DNA of 64,000 bases from Pseudomonas alloputida (GCF_021283545.2 NZ_CP128540.1:4995501-5059500); one strand, 5' to 3'; shown: positions 1 through 11,009, counted from the stretch's first letter. The notes: generated by a model from the letters alone, not told the origin. Translations and numbers: made by a program.

Positions 1-956
1 GCAAGGCGCAGGCAAGGGAAGCGTTGTTCGTCGGGCGCCTGGAAATCCAGACGGGCGATGGCGAACAGGTCCAGCGGGGCAACCCCGGAATCGATCCGTT
101 CCGGCCAGGCCAACGCGTTGGCGATTGGCGTACGCATGTCCGGGTTGCCCAACTGCGCGAGTACCGAACCGTCCACGTAGTCGACCAGCGAGTGGATCAC
201 GCTCTGCGGGTGCACCACCACCTCAACCTTGGACGGCACGGCATCGAACAACCAGCAGGCTTCGATCAACTCGAGGCCTTTGTTCATCATGCTGGCCGAA
301 TCCACGGAGATCTTGCGCCCCATGGACCAGTTGGGGTGCGCACAGGCTTGCTCCGGAGTCACGTCCAGCAGCGCCTCGACCGGCGTTTCGCGGAACGGCC
401 CGCCGGACGCGGTAAGCAGGATCCGGCGCACACCGACGGCACTCAGGCCACGGGCGTAGTCGCCTGGCATGCACTGGAAGATAGCGTTGTGTTCGCTGTC
501 GATCGGCAGCAGCACGGCACCCTTTTGCCGCACCGCCTCCATGAACAGTGCGCCGGACATCACAAGTGCTTCCTTGTTGGCCAGCAACACCTTCTTGCCT
601 GCCTCGACTGCCGCCAGCGTGGGGCGCAGGCCGGCAGCACCGACAATGGCTGCCATCACTGCATCCACTTCAGCGGCCGACGCCACTTGGCAAAGCCCGG
701 CCTCACCTTCCAGCACCTCGGTGGTGCAACCGGCCGCAGCCAGACTCGCACGCAACCTCACCGCCGCCTCGGTGCTCGGCACCACAGCGAAGGCCGGACG
801 ATGACGCACGCATAGCGCCAACAGCTCGTCGATGCGCGAATAGCCAGTGAGGGCGAACGCTTGATAACGGTCAGGATGACGCGCAATCACATCCAGCGTA
901 CTCAGGCCAATGGAGCCGGTGGCCCCGAGCACGGTAATACGTTGCGGGCGACTCAC
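1..956 (-). CDS. dxr: 1-deoxy-D-xylulose 5-phosphate reductoisomerase, 3' end outside window
   Basis: Catalyses the committed step of the MEP isoprenoid pathway, NADPH-dependent conversion of DXP to 2-C-methyl-D-erythritol 4-phosphate, in the cytoplasm. About 318 codons are visible of the usual ~396; the C-terminus lies beyond the left edge. Seen: the NADPH-binding GATGSIG near residues 11-17, the ANKEALV block, [10 protein letters not shown], and the metal/substrate region [12 protein letters not shown]. The start is a GTG at 956-954 ([11 protein letters not shown]...), because the only nearby ATG (958) is followed at once by TGA. The start overlaps the last bases of cdsA, so translational coupling is likely. 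It is the distal gene of the visible minus-strand cluster. Confidence 0.96.
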   Translation of the reverse strand, partial: MSRPQRITVLGATGSIGLSTLDVIARHPDRYQAFALTGYSRIDELLALCVRHRPAFAVVPSTEAAVRLRASLAAAGCTTEVLEGEAGLCQVASAAEVDAVMAAIVGAAGLRPTLAAVEAGKKVLLANKEALVMSGALFMEAVRQKGAVLLPIDSEHNAIFQCMPGDYARGLSAVGVRRILLTASGGPFRETPVEALLDVTPEQACAHPNWSMGRKISVDSASMMNKGLELIEACWLFDAVPSKVEVVVHPQSVIHSLVDYVDGSVLAQLGNPDMRTPIANALAWPERIDSGVAPLDLFAIARLDFQAPDEQRFPCLRL

Positions 957-1768
957 ATCACACCCCATTCGGCAGCCCACAACAGCACGGCGAAGATCGG
1001 GATTGCGGCAGTCAGGCTGTCAATGCGATCGAGCACACCCCCATGCCCGGGCAGCAGATTGCTGCTGTCCTTGATGCCGGAGCGACGCTTGAACATGCTC
1101 TCGGTCAGGTCACCGACCACCGAGGACATCACCAGCAACGCAGCGCCCAACAGGCCCAGCAGGATCTGACCAAAGCCCCAGTCGCGGCTGATGCCGACAC
1201 CCAGGGTAATCAACAGGCTGACCGCCAGACCACCGTACACGCCTTCCCAGCTCTTGCCTGGGCTGACCTGGGGAGCCAGCTTGCGCTTGCCGAATGCCCG
1301 GCCAGAGAAGTACGCACCGATGTCGGCGGCCCACACCAGCACCATGACCGACAGGATCAGCCAGTTGCCCAAGGGCCAGTGCTTGAGCAGCACCAGCCCT
1401 TGCCAGGCCGGCAGCAACACCAGCAGGCCGATCAACAACCGACAGGCCGCACTGGCCCACAGGTCGCTGCTGCGCGGGTAGGTAAGCACCAGCCAGGTGG
1501 CCAGCCCCCACCAGATCACGGCAGCGCCCAGCACCCAGGGCGCCAGTTCCGGAAGGATGTGCAGCAGCATCAGCGCCCCCGCGACCACCGCTGCATAGGC
1601 AATGCGCAGCGGCTGGGCCATCAGCCCGGCAAGGCGCGCCCACTCCCAGGCACCGAGGGTCACTACGAAGCCGATGAACAGGGCGAAATCCCCGCCATTG
1701 AGCAGGAAGAAACCACCCAGCGCGACCGGCAGCAGGATCAGCGCAGTAATGATGCGTTGTTTAAGCAT
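953..1768 (-). CDS. cdsA: phosphatidate cytidylyltransferase (CDP-diglyceride synthase)
   Basis: Integral inner-membrane enzyme making CDP-diacylglycerol from phosphatidate and CTP, the precursor of all membrane phospholipids. 271 aa, the family's normal length, with about eight hydrophobic segments. The C-terminus carries the CDS signature ([13 protein letters not shown], then [14 protein letters not shown]), containing the K-D and D-R-x-D metal-binding residues. The start codon shares one base with the uppS stop codon (TAATG at 1770-1766), and the end overlaps the dxr start. This is the standard uppS-cdsA-dxr order of gammaproteobacteria. Confidence 0.97.
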   Translation of the reverse strand: MLKQRIITALILLPVALGGFFLLNGGDFALFIGFVVTLGAWEWARLAGLMAQPLRIAYAAVVAGALMLLHILPELAPWVLGAAVIWWGLATWLVLTYPRSSDLWASAACRLLIGLLVLLPAWQGLVLLKHWPLGNWLILSVMVLVWAADIGAYFSGRAFGKRKLAPQVSPGKSWEGVYGGLAVSLLITLGVGISRDWGFGQILLGLLGAALLVMSSVVGDLTESMFKRRSGIKDSSNLLPGHGGVLDRIDSLTAAIPIFAVLLWAAEWGVM

Positions 1769-2523
1769 TAAGCACGAGCTCCAGCCTCGACCTGCTCGCT
1801 GGTCTTACCGAAGCGGCGCTGGCGCGAAGCGAAATCGGCCAGGGCATTGCGCATGGCCTCGTGTTTGAAGTCCGGCCAGTAGAGGTCGGAGAAGTACAAC
1901 TCGGCATAGGCCAGCTGCCACAACAGGAAATTGCTGATGCGGTGCTCGCCACCGGTGCGAATGCACAGGTCCGGTAACGGCAGGTCGCCGGTTGCCAGGC
2001 AGGTCTGCAGCAGACCCGGGGTGATGTCTTCCGGGCGCAGGTGCCCGGCTTGCACTTCCCGCGCCAGCCGCTGGGCAGCCTGGGCGATGTCCCACTGGCC
2101 ACCGTAGTTGGCTGCTATCTGCAGAATGAAACGGTTGTTGCCAGCGGTCACTGCCTCGGCCTCGCGCATGGCGGCCTGCAGCTCAGGATGGAAACGCGAA
2201 CGGTCGCCGATGATGCGCAGGCTGATGTTGTTCTCGTCAAGGCGCTTGGCCTCACGGCGCAGCGCCGAGAAGAACAGCTCCATCAGCGCACCGACCTCTT
2301 CGGCAGGGCGCTGCCAGTTCTCGCTGGAGAAGGCGAACAGGGTCAGTACCTCGACCCCGGACTTGGCACAGACTTCGATGACCGCGCGAACGGCATCCAC
2401 ACCCGCCTTGTGCCCGGCCACGCCGGGCAGCAGGCGTTTTTTCGCCCAGCGGTTGTTGCCATCCATGATGATCGCGACATGACGCGGCACCGAGGACGGC
2501 GCCGCTGGCTTGGTCTTTTCCAT
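1768..2523 (-). CDS. uppS: undecaprenyl diphosphate synthase (cis-prenyltransferase)
   Basis: Extends farnesyl diphosphate with isopentenyl diphosphate to the C55 undecaprenyl carrier used for peptidoglycan and O-antigen synthesis. 251 aa, normal length. The N-terminal IIMDGNNRWAKKR block holds the catalytic Asp (residue 21) and diphosphate-binding Arg. The C-terminal RTGGEHRISNFLLWQ and AYAELYF blocks complete the family signature. It lies 15 bp downstream of frr and overlaps cdsA by one base. It uses the isoprenoid units whose synthesis begins with dxr two genes further on. Confidence 0.97.
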   Translation of the reverse strand: MEKTKPAAPSSVPRHVAIIMDGNNRWAKKRLLPGVAGHKAGVDAVRAVIEVCAKSGVEVLTLFAFSSENWQRPAEEVGALMELFFSALRREAKRLDENNISLRIIGDRSRFHPELQAAMREAEAVTAGNNRFILQIAANYGGQWDIAQAAQRLAREVQAGHLRPEDITPGLLQTCLATGDLPLPDLCIRTGGEHRISNFLLWQLAYAELYFSDLYWPDFKHEAMRNALADFASRQRRFGKTSEQVEAGARA

Positions 2524-2538
2524 TAAAAAACCCCGGCC

Positions 2539-3096
2539 TTAGACGGCCATCAGGTCCTTTTCCTTGGCTTTGAAGGCAGCATCCACTTCGGCGACGAACT
2601 TGTCGGTCAGCTTCTGGATCTCGTCCGCGGCGCGACGCTCTTCGTCTTCGCTGATTTCCTTGTCCTTGGTCAGCTTTTTCAGGTCAGCCAGGGCGTCGCG
2701 GCGCACGTTGCGCACGGCTACCTTGGCATCCTCGGCAACACCGCTGGCCTGCTTGGTGTAGCCCTTGCGGGTTTCCTCGGTCAGGGCCGGCATCGGCACA
2801 CGGATGGTGGTACCGGCGCTGGACGGGTTAAGGCCCAGATCGGAGGTGAGGATGGCCTTTTCGATGGCAGCGCTGAGGTTCTTGTCGTGAGCGACGATCT
2901 TCAGGGTGCGGGCATCTTCGACGGTGATCGCGGCGACCTGGTTCAGCGGCATTTCGCTGCCCCAGGCGGTAACCTTGACGCTGTCCAGAATGCTTGGGTG
3001 AGCGCGACCGGTGCGGATTGCAGCCAGGTTGCGGGACAGGGCTTCGATGGACTTGCCCATGCGCTCCTGCGCGTCTTTCTTGATGTCGTTGATCAT
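2539..3096 (-). CDS. frr: ribosome recycling factor
   Basis: With EF-G, splits the post-termination ribosome from mRNA. 185 aa, exactly the usual size, beginning [20 protein letters not shown] and containing the conserved [12 protein letters not shown] region and the long charged coiled-coil helices of domain I ([20 protein letters not shown]). Its start overlaps the end of pyrH by four bases (ATGA at 3096-3093), so translation is probably coupled. Confidence 0.98.
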
Positions 3097-3836
3097 GCTT
3101 GGCCTTCCTCGATCAGTGTGCCTTCAGCGCCACCCACCACAATGTTCAGCAGGGCGCCAGGCTTGTTCATGTTGAATACCCGCAATGGCATCTTGTGGTC
3201 ACGGCACAGGCAGATTGCGGTCAGATCCATCACACCCAGCTTGCGATCCAGAACCTCATCGTAGGTCAGGTGATCGAATTTCTCGGCATGCGGGTCCTTG
3301 AATGGATCGGCAGTGTACACGCCATCGACCTTGGTCGCCTTCAGCACCACGTCAGCATCGATTTCGATGGCGCGCAGGCAGGCCGCGGAGTCGGTGGTGA
3401 AGAACGGGTTGCCGGTACCGGCGGAGAAAATTACCACATCCCCGGAGTTGAGGTGACGAATAGCTTTGCGGCGATCGTAATGATCGGTGACACCCACCAT
3501 GGAAATGGCCGACATGACCAGGGCCGGGATGTTCGAGCGCTCCAGCGCATCGCGCATGGCCAGGCCGTTCATCACGGTAGCCAGCATCCCCATGTGGTCA
3601 CCCGTGACGCGGTCCATGCCGGCTGCGCTGAGCGCGGCGCCGCGGAACAGGTTGCCACCACCGATCACCAGGCCGACCTGGACACCGATCCCTACCAGCT
3701 GGCCAACTTCAAGCGCCATGCGATCCAGCACTTTCGGGTCGATCCCGAAGTCTTCCGAGCCCATCAGGGCCTCGCCGCTAAGTTTGAGCAAAATGCGTTT
3801 ATAGCGAGGTTGGCGACCACTCACCTGCTGAGCCAT
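3093..3836 (-). CDS. pyrH: uridylate kinase (UMP kinase)
   Basis: Phosphorylates UMP to UDP with ATP; a hexameric amino-acid-kinase-fold enzyme of pyrimidine synthesis. 247 aa. Seen: the N-terminal [14 protein letters not shown] phosphate-binding segment, GGGNLFRG, and [13 protein letters not shown] near the middle, all diagnostic of bacterial PyrH. The leader (3837-3990) contains a small perfect hairpin (GGCACCG/CGGTGCC, 3907-3923) and a possible promoter (TTGTCA and TATACG reading on the minus strand near 3965-3940), so pyrH-frr may be transcribed independently of tsf. Confidence 0.98.
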
Positions 3837-3961
3837 TGCGAGTCTCTCCTGCGGCGTACTTTTAGAAAATTCGTGCGGGCTGTTTGCAGCCTGCTAACTG
3901 TAGCGTGGCACCGCTTCGGTGCCAGCGAAGAGGGAGTCGTATAAACTCCTCCCCGTTTTGA

Positions 3962-3997
3962 CAAAGAGGCTGCGCGCGTGAGCGGGCAGCCTCTTTG
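3962..3997 (-). terminator. probable tsf transcription terminator
   Basis: A 12-bp perfect inverted repeat, CAAAGAGGCTGC (3962-3973) and GCAGCCTCTTTG (3986-3997), about 20 bp past the tsf stop. No U-tract follows beyond the stem's own TTT, so termination may be partial and allow read-through into pyrH. Confidence 0.6.
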
Positions 3998-4017
3998 GGG
4001 CGACAGACGGGGCTGTC

Positions 4018-4881
4018 TTACTGCTTGGCAGCAGCGACCTGAGCGGCAACTTCAGCAGCGAAGTCGTCGACTGGCTTCTCGATGCCTTCGCCTACTTTGA
4101 AGTAGGTGAAGGAAACGATTTCTGCACCGGCTTTCTTGGCCAGCTCGCCAACCTTGATTTCCGGGTTCATGACGAAGGCTTGCTCTTTCAGCGAGGCTTC
4201 GGCCTTGAACTTGGTGATACGACCGTTGATCATGTTCTCAACGATGTTTTCCGGCTTGCCGGCGATCTTGTCGGCGTTCAGCTGCAGGAAGACATTCTTC
4301 TCGCGCTCGATGGCCTCGGCGGAGATTTCCGACGAATCCAGGAACTCAGGGTTCGAAGCTGCAACGTGCATGGCGATGTTCTTCGCCAGCTCCACGTCAC
4401 CGCCTTTCAGAACGACGACAGCGCCGATCTTGTTGCCGTGCAGGTAGGCACCGACAACGTCACCCTCAACGCGCACCAGGCGACGGATGTTGACGTTCTC
4501 GCCGCACTTGGCAACCAGGGCTTCACGAGCAGCTTCACGCGAGGCGATCAGCGGAGCGGCGTCGGTCAGCTTCTGGGCGAAGGCTTCTTCGAGGCTTTCG
4601 GCCACGAAGTTCTTGAAGTCGTCTTGCAGGGCCAGGAAGTCGGTCTGCGAGTTCACTTCCAGCAGGACGGCGGAAGTACCGTCGGTCTTGACGGCGATAG
4701 CGCCTTCAGCAGCGACGTTGCCAGCCTTTTTGGCGGCCTTGATGGCGCCCGAGGCACGCATGTCGTCAATGGCTTTCTCGATGTCGCCGCCGGCCTTTTC
4801 CAGGGCCTTTTTGCAATCCATCATGCCTTCGCCGGTACGCTCGCGCAGTTCTTTTACCAGCGCTGCAGTAATTGCTGCCAT
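4018..4881 (-). CDS. tsf: translation elongation factor Ts
   Basis: Guanine-nucleotide exchange factor that regenerates EF-Tu-GTP. 287 aa, usual length. The N-terminus holds the UBA-like module and the conserved LRERTGEGMMDCKKAL segment. The core contains the LEVNSQTDFLA motif that contacts EF-Tu. It lies downstream of rpsB in the usual rpsB-tsf order, separated by a strong hairpin at 5014-5042. Confidence 0.98.
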   Translation of the reverse strand: MAAITAALVKELRERTGEGMMDCKKALEKAGGDIEKAIDDMRASGAIKAAKKAGNVAAEGAIAVKTDGTSAVLLEVNSQTDFLALQDDFKNFVAESLEEAFAQKLTDAAPLIASREAAREALVAKCGENVNIRRLVRVEGDVVGAYLHGNKIGAVVVLKGGDVELAKNIAMHVAASNPEFLDSSEISAEAIEREKNVFLQLNADKIAGKPENIVENMINGRITKFKAEASLKEQAFVMNPEIKVGELAKKAGAEIVSFTYFKVGEGIEKPVDDFAAEVAAQVAAAKQ

Positions 4882-5013
4882 TTCAAAATCCTCTTGGAAA
4901 GTTTTTCAACCATTCCACCCGTCAATCACGGGCGTTCAATTCTGCAAATCCGCTGTTTTCATTTCAGCAGGCCCATGATGCGGGGCCGATGCTGACAGCA
5001 GGATTTCAAGGTG

Positions 5014-5042
5014 GCAAAAAGGGGGCAAAGCCCCCTTTTTGC
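5014..5042 (-). terminator. rpsB-tsf intercistronic terminator/attenuator hairpin
   Basis: A perfect 13-bp stem: GCAAAAAGGGGGC (5014-5026), loop AAA, GCCCCCTTTTTGC (5030-5042). Because the arms contain five A and five T, it looks like a factor-independent terminator on both strands. Its place between rpsB and tsf suggests partial termination setting the S2:EF-Ts ratio, as known for rpsB-tsf in E. coli. Confidence 0.8.
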
Positions 5043-5066
5043 GTGCCAAGTAGACGCTAGCGCCTA

Positions 5067-5804
5067 TTACTCAGCAGCAGGTGCAGCCGCTTCTTCAGCG
5101 TAAACTTCGGTGCCGCCGGCAACGTTGTTGCGGCCGCGGATGACTGCGTCAGCCATCGAAGTCATGTACAGCTCGATAGCGCGAATGGCGTCATCGTTAC
5201 CTGGGATGATGTAGTCAACACCTTCCGGGCTGCTGTTGGTATCGACAACGCCGATGACCGGGATACCCAGTTTGTTGGCTTCGGTGATCGCGATGCGCTC
5301 GTGATCAACGTCGATAACGAACAGAGCGTCTGGCAGACCGCCCATGTCCTTGATGCCACCCAGGCTGCGATCCAGTTTTTCCAGGTCGCGGGAGCGCATC
5401 AGGGCTTCTTTCTTGGTCAGCTTGGCGAAAGTGCCGTCTTCGGCCTGGGTTTCCAGGTCGCGCAGACGCTTGATCGAAGCGCGGATGGTCTTGTAGTTGG
5501 TCAGCATGCCGCCCAACCAACGGTGGTCAACGTACGGCGAACCGCAACGAGCTGCTTGCTCGGCGACGATCTTGCCGGCGGAACGCTTGGTGCCGACGAA
5601 CAGGATCTTGTTCTTGCCCTGGGCCAGGCGCTCTACGAACGACAGAGCGTCGTTGAACATTGGCAGGGTTTTTTCCAGGTTGACGATGTGGATCTTGTTA
5701 CGCGCGCCGAAAATGTACTTGCCCATTTTCGGGTTCCAGTAACGGGTCTGGTGGCCGAAGTGCACACCGGCCTTCAGCATATCGCGCATGTTGACTTGGG
5801 ACAT
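5067..5804 (-). CDS. rpsB: 30S ribosomal protein S2
   Basis: Structural protein of the small subunit. 245 aa, with the family hallmarks [22 protein letters not shown] at the N-terminus (region 5-26) and [14 protein letters not shown] further on. The C-terminus is an Ala/Glu-rich tail. First gene of the rpsB-tsf unit; the upstream 5' leader contains a likely S2-binding structure (5823-5858). Confidence 0.99.
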
Positions 5805-6150
5805 GATAGTTCCTTGATAAGTCGGGTTGGGCCTCCACGTATCCCAATGACCAACCCGCGAATTCTGCGACTCGGGGCACCCAGGTCATCGTGTCGACAC
5901 GTGTGTGGGTTAAGTGCTGACGGGGTCGTCCCCGAAAGCGGCGCATTTTATACCACAGACCGCGAGCGAACGGAACCCGGATACTGTTGCGTCTGTCAGC
6001 ACTTTTTGCAGCACCCCGGCTTTCGCGCCAGAATGCCAGCTGTAGACAACAGCATGGCCGCCTTTATCCCGACCGATCGGCGCCCTGCTCTGCTAGAATC
6101 CGGCCTTTCCCGTTTGTTCGCGCCGTGCACGGCGCCGTAGAGAGCCTGTA
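5805..6150. promoter_or_regulatory. divergent rpsB/map intergenic region
   Basis: 346 bp without a gene. On the minus strand a TATAAAAT-like -10 box lies at about 5946-5953, leaving an rpsB leader of roughly 130 nt. On the plus strand TAGAAT at 6094-6099 is a plausible -10 for map, with a weak -35 (GACCGA, 6071-6076, 17-bp spacing). Nothing else recognisable was seen. Confidence 0.45.
5823..5858 (-). promoter_or_regulatory. rpsB leader hairpin (candidate S2 autoregulatory element)
   Basis: In the rpsB 5'UTR a perfect inverted repeat, CGGGTTGG (5823-5830) and CCAACCCG (5851-5858), encloses a 20-nt loop ending about 19 nt before the start codon. Autogenous control by S2 through an rpsB leader structure is established for gammaproteobacteria. 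Assigning this hairpin to that role is inference from position and shape. Confidence 0.5.
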
Positions 6151-6933
6151 ATGACCGTCACCATCAAGACCGCAGAAGACATCGAGAAGATGCGCATCGC
6201 TGGCCGCCTGGCCGCCGAAGTGCTGGAAATGATCGAAGAACACGTCAAGCCCGGTGTCACCACCGAAGAGCTCGACCGCCTGTGCCACGATTATATCGTC
6301 AACGTTCAGCAGGCCATCCCGGCACCGCTCAACTACAAGGGCTACCCGAAGTCGATCTGCACCTCGATCAACCATGTGGTCTGCCACGGCATCCCCAACG
6401 ACAAGCCGCTCAAGGACGGTGACACGCTCAATATCGACGTCACCGTGATCAAGGACGGCTACCACGGCGACACCAGCCGCATGTTCCACGTCGGTAACGT
6501 GCCGGTCTGGGCCGAGCGCCTGTCCAAGGTCACCCAGGAATGCATGTACAAGGCCATCGAGCTGGTCAAGCCGGGCTGCCGCCTGGGCGACATCGGTGAA
6601 GTGATCCAGAAGCACGCGGAAAAGAACGGTTTCTCGGTGGTACGCGAGTTCTGCGGTCATGGCATCGGCAAGGTGTTCCACGAAGAGCCGCAGATCCTCC
6701 ACTATGGCCGCGCTGGCACGGGCATGGAGCTGAAGGAAGGCATGACCTTCACCATCGAGCCGATGATCAACCAGGGCAAGGCCGACACCAAGGTGCTGGG
6801 CGACGGCTGGACCGCCATCACCAAGGACCGCAAGCTCTCGGCCCAGTGGGAACACACTTTGGTGGTGACCGCCACTGGCTACGAGATCTTCACCCTGCGC
6901 AAGGACGACACCATCCCGCGCACTTCGGCCTGA
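6151..6933 (+). CDS. map: methionine aminopeptidase, type I
   Basis: Removes the initiator methionine from nascent proteins. 260 aa, type I (no N-terminal extension). The five metal ligands sit in recognisable motifs: NIDVTV and GDTSRMF (two Asp), [14 protein letters not shown] (His), FTIEPMI (Glu) and WEHTLVVT (Glu). The substrate-pocket His is in [11 protein letters not shown]. Divergent from rpsB and 41 bp upstream of glnD, the usual arrangement. Confidence 0.98.
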   Translation: MTVTIKTAEDIEKMRIAGRLAAEVLEMIEEHVKPGVTTEELDRLCHDYIVNVQQAIPAPLNYKGYPKSICTSINHVVCHGIPNDKPLKDGDTLNIDVTVIKDGYHGDTSRMFHVGNVPVWAERLSKVTQECMYKAIELVKPGCRLGDIGEVIQKHAEKNGFSVVREFCGHGIGKVFHEEPQILHYGRAGTGMELKEGMTFTIEPMINQGKADTKVLGDGWTAITKDRKLSAQWEHTLVVTATGYEIFTLRKDDTIPRTSA

Positions 6934-6974
6934 CCGCACCCCGACAGGCCACCCCACGACAGGAACGTGACGCG

Positions 6975-9677
6975 ATGCCCCAGGTGGACCCCGAGCTGTT
7001 CGACCGTGGCCAGTTCCAGGCGGAACTGGCCCTCAAGGCGAGCCCCATCGCCGCCTTCAAGAAAGCCATCCGCCTGGCCGGCGAGGTGCTCGACAAACGT
7101 TTTCGCGCCGGCAGCGACATCCGACCGCTGATCGAGGCCCGCGCCTGGCTCGTCGACAATATCCTGCAACAGGCGTGGAACCAGTTCGACTGGGGCGACC
7201 AGAGCGGCATTGCCCTGGTTGCGGTGGGCGGCTACGGGCGCGGTGAACTGCACCCGCACTCGGACATCGACCTGCTGATTCTGCTGGGCGCTGCCGAGCA
7301 CGAGCAGTACCGCGACGCCATCGAGCGCTTTCTGACCTTGCTGTGGGACATTGGCCTGGAAGTCGGCCAGAGCGTGCGCACCGTCGACGAATGCGCCGAA
7401 CAGGCCCGCGCCGACCTGACGGTGATCACCAACCTGATGGAAAGCCGCACCATCGCCGGCCCCGAGGCCTTGCGCCAGCGCATGCTGGAAGTCACCAGCA
7501 CCGCGCACATGTGGCCGAGCAAGGAGTTCTTCCTGGCCAAGCGCGCCGAACTCAAGGCCCGCCACCACAAGTACAACGACACCGAGTACAACCTCGAACC
7601 CAACGTCAAGGGTTCGCCAGGTGGCCTGCGTGACATCCAGACGGTCCTGTGGGTGGCCCGCCGCCAGTACGGGACGCTCAACCTGCATGCACTGGCCGGC
7701 GAAGGCTTCTTGCTGGAAAGCGAGAATGAACTGCTGGCTTCGTCCCAGGACTTCCTCTGGAAAGTCCGTTACGCCCTGCACATGCTGGCCGGACGCGCCG
7801 AAGACCGCCTGCTGTTCGACCACCAGCGCAGCATCGCCACGCTGCTGGGCTACAGCGATGAAAACCCCAAGCGGGCGATCGAACAGTTCATGCAGCAGTA
7901 CTACCGGGTGGTGATGAGCATCAGCCAGCTGTGCGACCTGATCATCCAGCACTTCGAAGAGGTTATCCTCGCCGATGAGGAAAGTGGCAGCACCCAGCCG
8001 CTGAATGCGCGGTTCCGCCTGCATGACGGCTATATCGAGGCCACCCACCCGAACGTGTTCAAACGCACGCCATTCGCCATGCTGGAAATCTTCGTGCTGA
8101 TGGCCCAGCACCCCGAGATAAAGGGCGTGCGTGCCGATACCGTGCGCCTGCTGCGCGAACACCGCCACCTGATCGACGACACGTTCCGCACCGATATCCG
8201 CAATACCAGCCTGTTCATCGAGCTGTTCAAGTGCGAAATCGGCATCCACCGCAACCTGCGCCGGATGAACCGCTACGGCATTCTTGGCCGTTACCTGCCA
8301 GAGTTCGGCCTGATCGTCGGGCAGATGCAGCATGACCTGTTCCACATCTATACGGTCGATGCGCATACCCTCAACCTCATCAAGCACCTGCGCAAGCTGC
8401 AATACACGCCGGTGTCCGAGAAATTCCCGCTGGCCAGCAAGCTCATGGGGCGCCTGCCCAAACCCGAGCTGATCTACCTGGCCGGGCTGTACCACGACAT
8501 CGGCAAGGGTCGCCAGGGCGACCACTCGGAAATCGGTGCAGTGGACGCGCAGAAGTTCTGCGAACGGCACCAGTTGCCGGCCTGGGACAGCCGCCTGATC
8601 GTCTGGCTGGTGCAGAACCACCTGGTGATGTCGACCACCGCTCAGCGCAAGGACTTGTCCGACCCGCAGGTGATCAACGACTTTGCCCTGCACGTGGGCG
8701 ACGAGACGCGCCTTGACTACCTGTACGTACTGACCGTGGCCGACATCAACGCCACCAACCCGAGCCTTTGGAACTCGTGGCGGGCCAGCCTGCTGCGCCA
8801 GCTGTACACCGAGACCAAGCGTGCCCTGCGCCGCGGCCTGGAAAACCCGCTGGACCGCGAAGAGCAGATTCGCCAGACCCAGTCCTCAGCGCTGGACATC
8901 CTGGTGCGCGAGGGCACCGACCCGGACGACGTCGAGCAGCTATGGGCGCAACTGGGCGATGACTATTTCCTCAAGCACACCGCCGCCGACGTGGCCTGGC
9001 ACACGGATGCGATCCTGCAGCAACCGGCCGATGGCGGGCCGCTGGTGCTGATCAAGGAAACCACCCAGCGCGAGTTCGAAGGCGGCACGCAGATCTTCAT
9101 CTATGCCCCCGACCAGCACGATTTCTTCGCCGTGACGGTGGCGGCCATGTCGCAGTTGAACCTGAACATCCACGACGCGCGGATCATCACGTCGAGCAGC
9201 CAGTTCACCCTCGACACCTACATTGTGCTGGACAACGACGGTGGCTCGATCGGCGACAACCCACAGCGGGTCAAGCAGATTCGCGATGGCCTGACCGAAG
9301 CGCTGCGCAACCCCGAGGACTACCCGACCATCATCCAGCGCCGGGTACCGCGGCAGCTCAAGCACTTCGACTTCCCGCCGCAAGTGACCATCCTCAACGA
9401 TGCCCAGCGGCCGGTGACCATCCTCGAAATCACCGCGCCAGACCGCCCGGGCCTGCTGGCCCGGCTGGGGCGGATCTTCCTGGAGTTCGACCTGTCACTG
9501 CAAAACGCCAAGATCGCCACCCTCGGCGAGCGGGTAGAAGACGTGTTCTTCATTACCGATGCCGACAACCAGCCGCTGTCAGACCCGCAGCTGTGCAGCC
9601 GCCTGCAGGAAGCCATCGTGCAGCAACTGCAGGCCGGCCAAGGTAGCGACACCAGCCAGACCCGCGTGACCTTTTAA
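6975..9677 (+). CDS. glnD: [protein-PII] uridylyltransferase / uridylyl-removing enzyme
   Basis: Primary nitrogen sensor; uridylylates or deuridylylates PII proteins according to glutamine level. 900 aa. The ATG at 6975 ([13 protein letters not shown]) was chosen because the longer reading frame from 6846 would run deep into map. Domains: nucleotidyltransferase with [15 protein letters not shown] (85-99); a helical linker; HD domain with the His-Asp pair in [14 protein letters not shown] (H507, D508); and two C-terminal ACT domains (about 710-790 and 815-890, the second containing [13 protein letters not shown]) that bind glutamine. Confidence 0.97.
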   Translation: MPQVDPELFDRGQFQAELALKASPIAAFKKAIRLAGEVLDKRFRAGSDIRPLIEARAWLVDNILQQAWNQFDWGDQSGIALVAVGGYGRGELHPHSDIDLLILLGAAEHEQYRDAIERFLTLLWDIGLEVGQSVRTVDECAEQARADLTVITNLMESRTIAGPEALRQRMLEVTSTAHMWPSKEFFLAKRAELKARHHKYNDTEYNLEPNVKGSPGGLRDIQTVLWVARRQYGTLNLHALAGEGFLLESENELLASSQDFLWKVRYALHMLAGRAEDRLLFDHQRSIATLLGYSDENPKRAIEQFMQQYYRVVMSISQLCDLIIQHFEEVILADEESGSTQPLNARFRLHDGYIEATHPNVFKRTPFAMLEIFVLMAQHPEIKGVRADTVRLLREHRHLIDDTFRTDIRNTSLFIELFKCEIGIHRNLRRMNRYGILGRYLPEFGLIVGQMQHDLFHIYTVDAHTLNLIKHLRKLQYTPVSEKFPLASKLMGRLPKPELIYLAGLYHDIGKGRQGDHSEIGAVDAQKFCERHQLPAWDSRLIVWLVQNHLVMSTTAQRKDLSDPQVINDFALHVGDETRLDYLYVLTVADINATNPSLWNSWRASLLRQLYTETKRALRRGLENPLDREEQIRQTQSSALDILVREGTDPDDVEQLWAQLGDDYFLKHTAADVAWHTDAILQQPADGGPLVLIKETTQREFEGGTQIFIYAPDQHDFFAVTVAAMSQLNLNIHDARIITSSSQFTLDTYIVLDNDGGSIGDNPQRVKQIRDGLTEALRNPEDYPTIIQRRVPRQLKHFDFPPQVTILNDAQRPVTILEITAPDRPGLLARLGRIFLEFDLSLQNAKIATLGERVEDVFFITDADNQPLSDPQLCSRLQEAIVQQLQAGQGSDTSQTRVTF

Positions 9678-9707
9678 CGATTAGACGATTGACGAGACCT
9701 TGCGCCG

Positions 9708-10904
9708 ATGAACCATGCCTTGACCCAGCTTCAGCCCTATCCGTTCGAAAAGCTTCGCGCCCTGCTGGGCAGCGTGAAGCCTGCGGCGGACAAACGCGCC
9801 ATCGCCCTGTCGATCGGTGAGCCGAAGCACGAATCGCCGGCGTTCGTCGCCCAGGCCATGGCCGACAACCTCGACAAGCTGGCGGTTTACCCCAGCACCC
9901 TTGGTTTGCCAGCCCTGCGCCAGGCCATCGGCCAGTGGTGCGAACGACGCTTTGGCGTGCCCGCCGGCTGGCTGGACGCTGACCGCCACATCCTCCCGGT
10001 CAACGGCACCCGTGAAGCGCTGTTCGCCTTCACCCAGGCCGTGGTCAACCGCGCCGATGACGGCCTGGTGATCAGCCCCAACCCGTTCTACCAGATCTAC
10101 GAAGGCGCAGCGCTGCTGGCCGGTGCCACCCCGCACTACCTGCCCTGCCTGGAAAACAACGGTTTCAACCCGGACTTCGACGCCGTACCGGCCGAGGTGT
10201 GGAAGCGTTGCCAGATCCTGTTCCTGTGCTCGCCAGGCAACCCTACCGGTGCGCTGGTGCCGATGAACACCCTGAAGAAGCTGATTGCCCTGGCTGACGA
10301 ACACGACTTCGTGATCGCCGCCGACGAGTGCTACAGCGAGCTGTACTTCGACGAGGATGCGCCACCGCCAGGCCTGCTGTCGGCATGCGCCGAGCTTGGT
10401 CGTAGCGATTTTGCGCGCTGCGTGGTGTTCCACAGCCTGTCCAAGCGCTCCAACCTGCCTGGGCTGCGCTCGGGCTTCGTCGCGGGCGATGCCCAGATCA
10501 TCAAGCCGTTTCTGCTGTACCGCACCTACCACGGCTGCGCGATGCCGGTGCAAACCCAGCTGGCCAGCATCGCCGCCTGGCAGGACGAGGCGCATGTACG
10601 CGAGAACCGCGACCAATACCGCGCCAAATACGATGCCGTGCTGGATATTCTGCAGCCGGTACTGGATGTGCAGCGCCCGGACGGCAGTTTCTACCTGTGG
10701 GCCAAGGTACCGGGCGACGATGCCGAGTTCACCCGCGACCTGTTCGAAGCCCAGCATGTAACCGTGGTACCGGGGTCGTACCTGTCGCGTGAAGTGGATG
10801 GGGTGAACCCGGGTGCCGGGCGCGTGCGCATGGCACTGGTTGCACCGCTGGCCGAATGCATCGAAGCGGCGGAGCGCATTCGCGCCTTCCTGCAAAACCG
10901 CTGA
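9708..10904 (+). CDS. dapC: N-succinyldiaminopimelate aminotransferase
   Basis: PLP-dependent class I/II aminotransferase converting N-succinyl-2-amino-6-ketopimelate to N-succinyl-LL-diaminopimelate in the lysine/peptidoglycan pathway. 398 aa. The Schiff-base lysine is K246 in HSLSKRSNLPGLRSGF; PLP-binding CSPGNPTG and DECYSELYF are also present. It follows glnD by 30 bp. dapD and dapE are in the same window (13997 and 20549), so three successive succinylase-branch enzymes are clustered loosely. Confidence 0.93.
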   Translation: MNHALTQLQPYPFEKLRALLGSVKPAADKRAIALSIGEPKHESPAFVAQAMADNLDKLAVYPSTLGLPALRQAIGQWCERRFGVPAGWLDADRHILPVNGTREALFAFTQAVVNRADDGLVISPNPFYQIYEGAALLAGATPHYLPCLENNGFNPDFDAVPAEVWKRCQILFLCSPGNPTGALVPMNTLKKLIALADEHDFVIAADECYSELYFDEDAPPPGLLSACAELGRSDFARCVVFHSLSKRSNLPGLRSGFVAGDAQIIKPFLLYRTYHGCAMPVQTQLASIAAWQDEAHVRENRDQYRAKYDAVLDILQPVLDVQRPDGSFYLWAKVPGDDAEFTRDLFEAQHVTVVPGSYLSREVDGVNPGAGRVRMALVAPLAECIEAAERIRAFLQNR

Positions 10905-10909
10905 TCAAC

Positions 10910-10997
10910 CCCTTCGCGGGCACGCCCGCTCCCACAGGTACAGCGCTGATTTCAAGCGCAGCGCAGTACCTGTGGGAGCGGGCGCGCCCGCGAAGGG
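10910..10997. repeat. inverted pair of REP elements between dapC and antiporter gene
   Basis: CCCTTCGCGGGCACGCCCGC... at the left end and its inverted partner ending ...GCCCGCGAAGGG, with CCCACAGGTAC and GTACCTGTGGG inside. Typical P. putida REP arranged head to head in a convergent intergenic region. It can form a long hairpin and probably serves as a bidirectional transcription stop. Confidence 0.9.
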
Positions 10998-11009
10998 CCT
11001 TGATAGGGT

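Noticed and set aside
6846..6974. 43-codon N-terminal extension of glnD into map
   Set aside because: The extension only translates the end of map in another frame; the ATG at 6975 matches the start of GlnD proteins.
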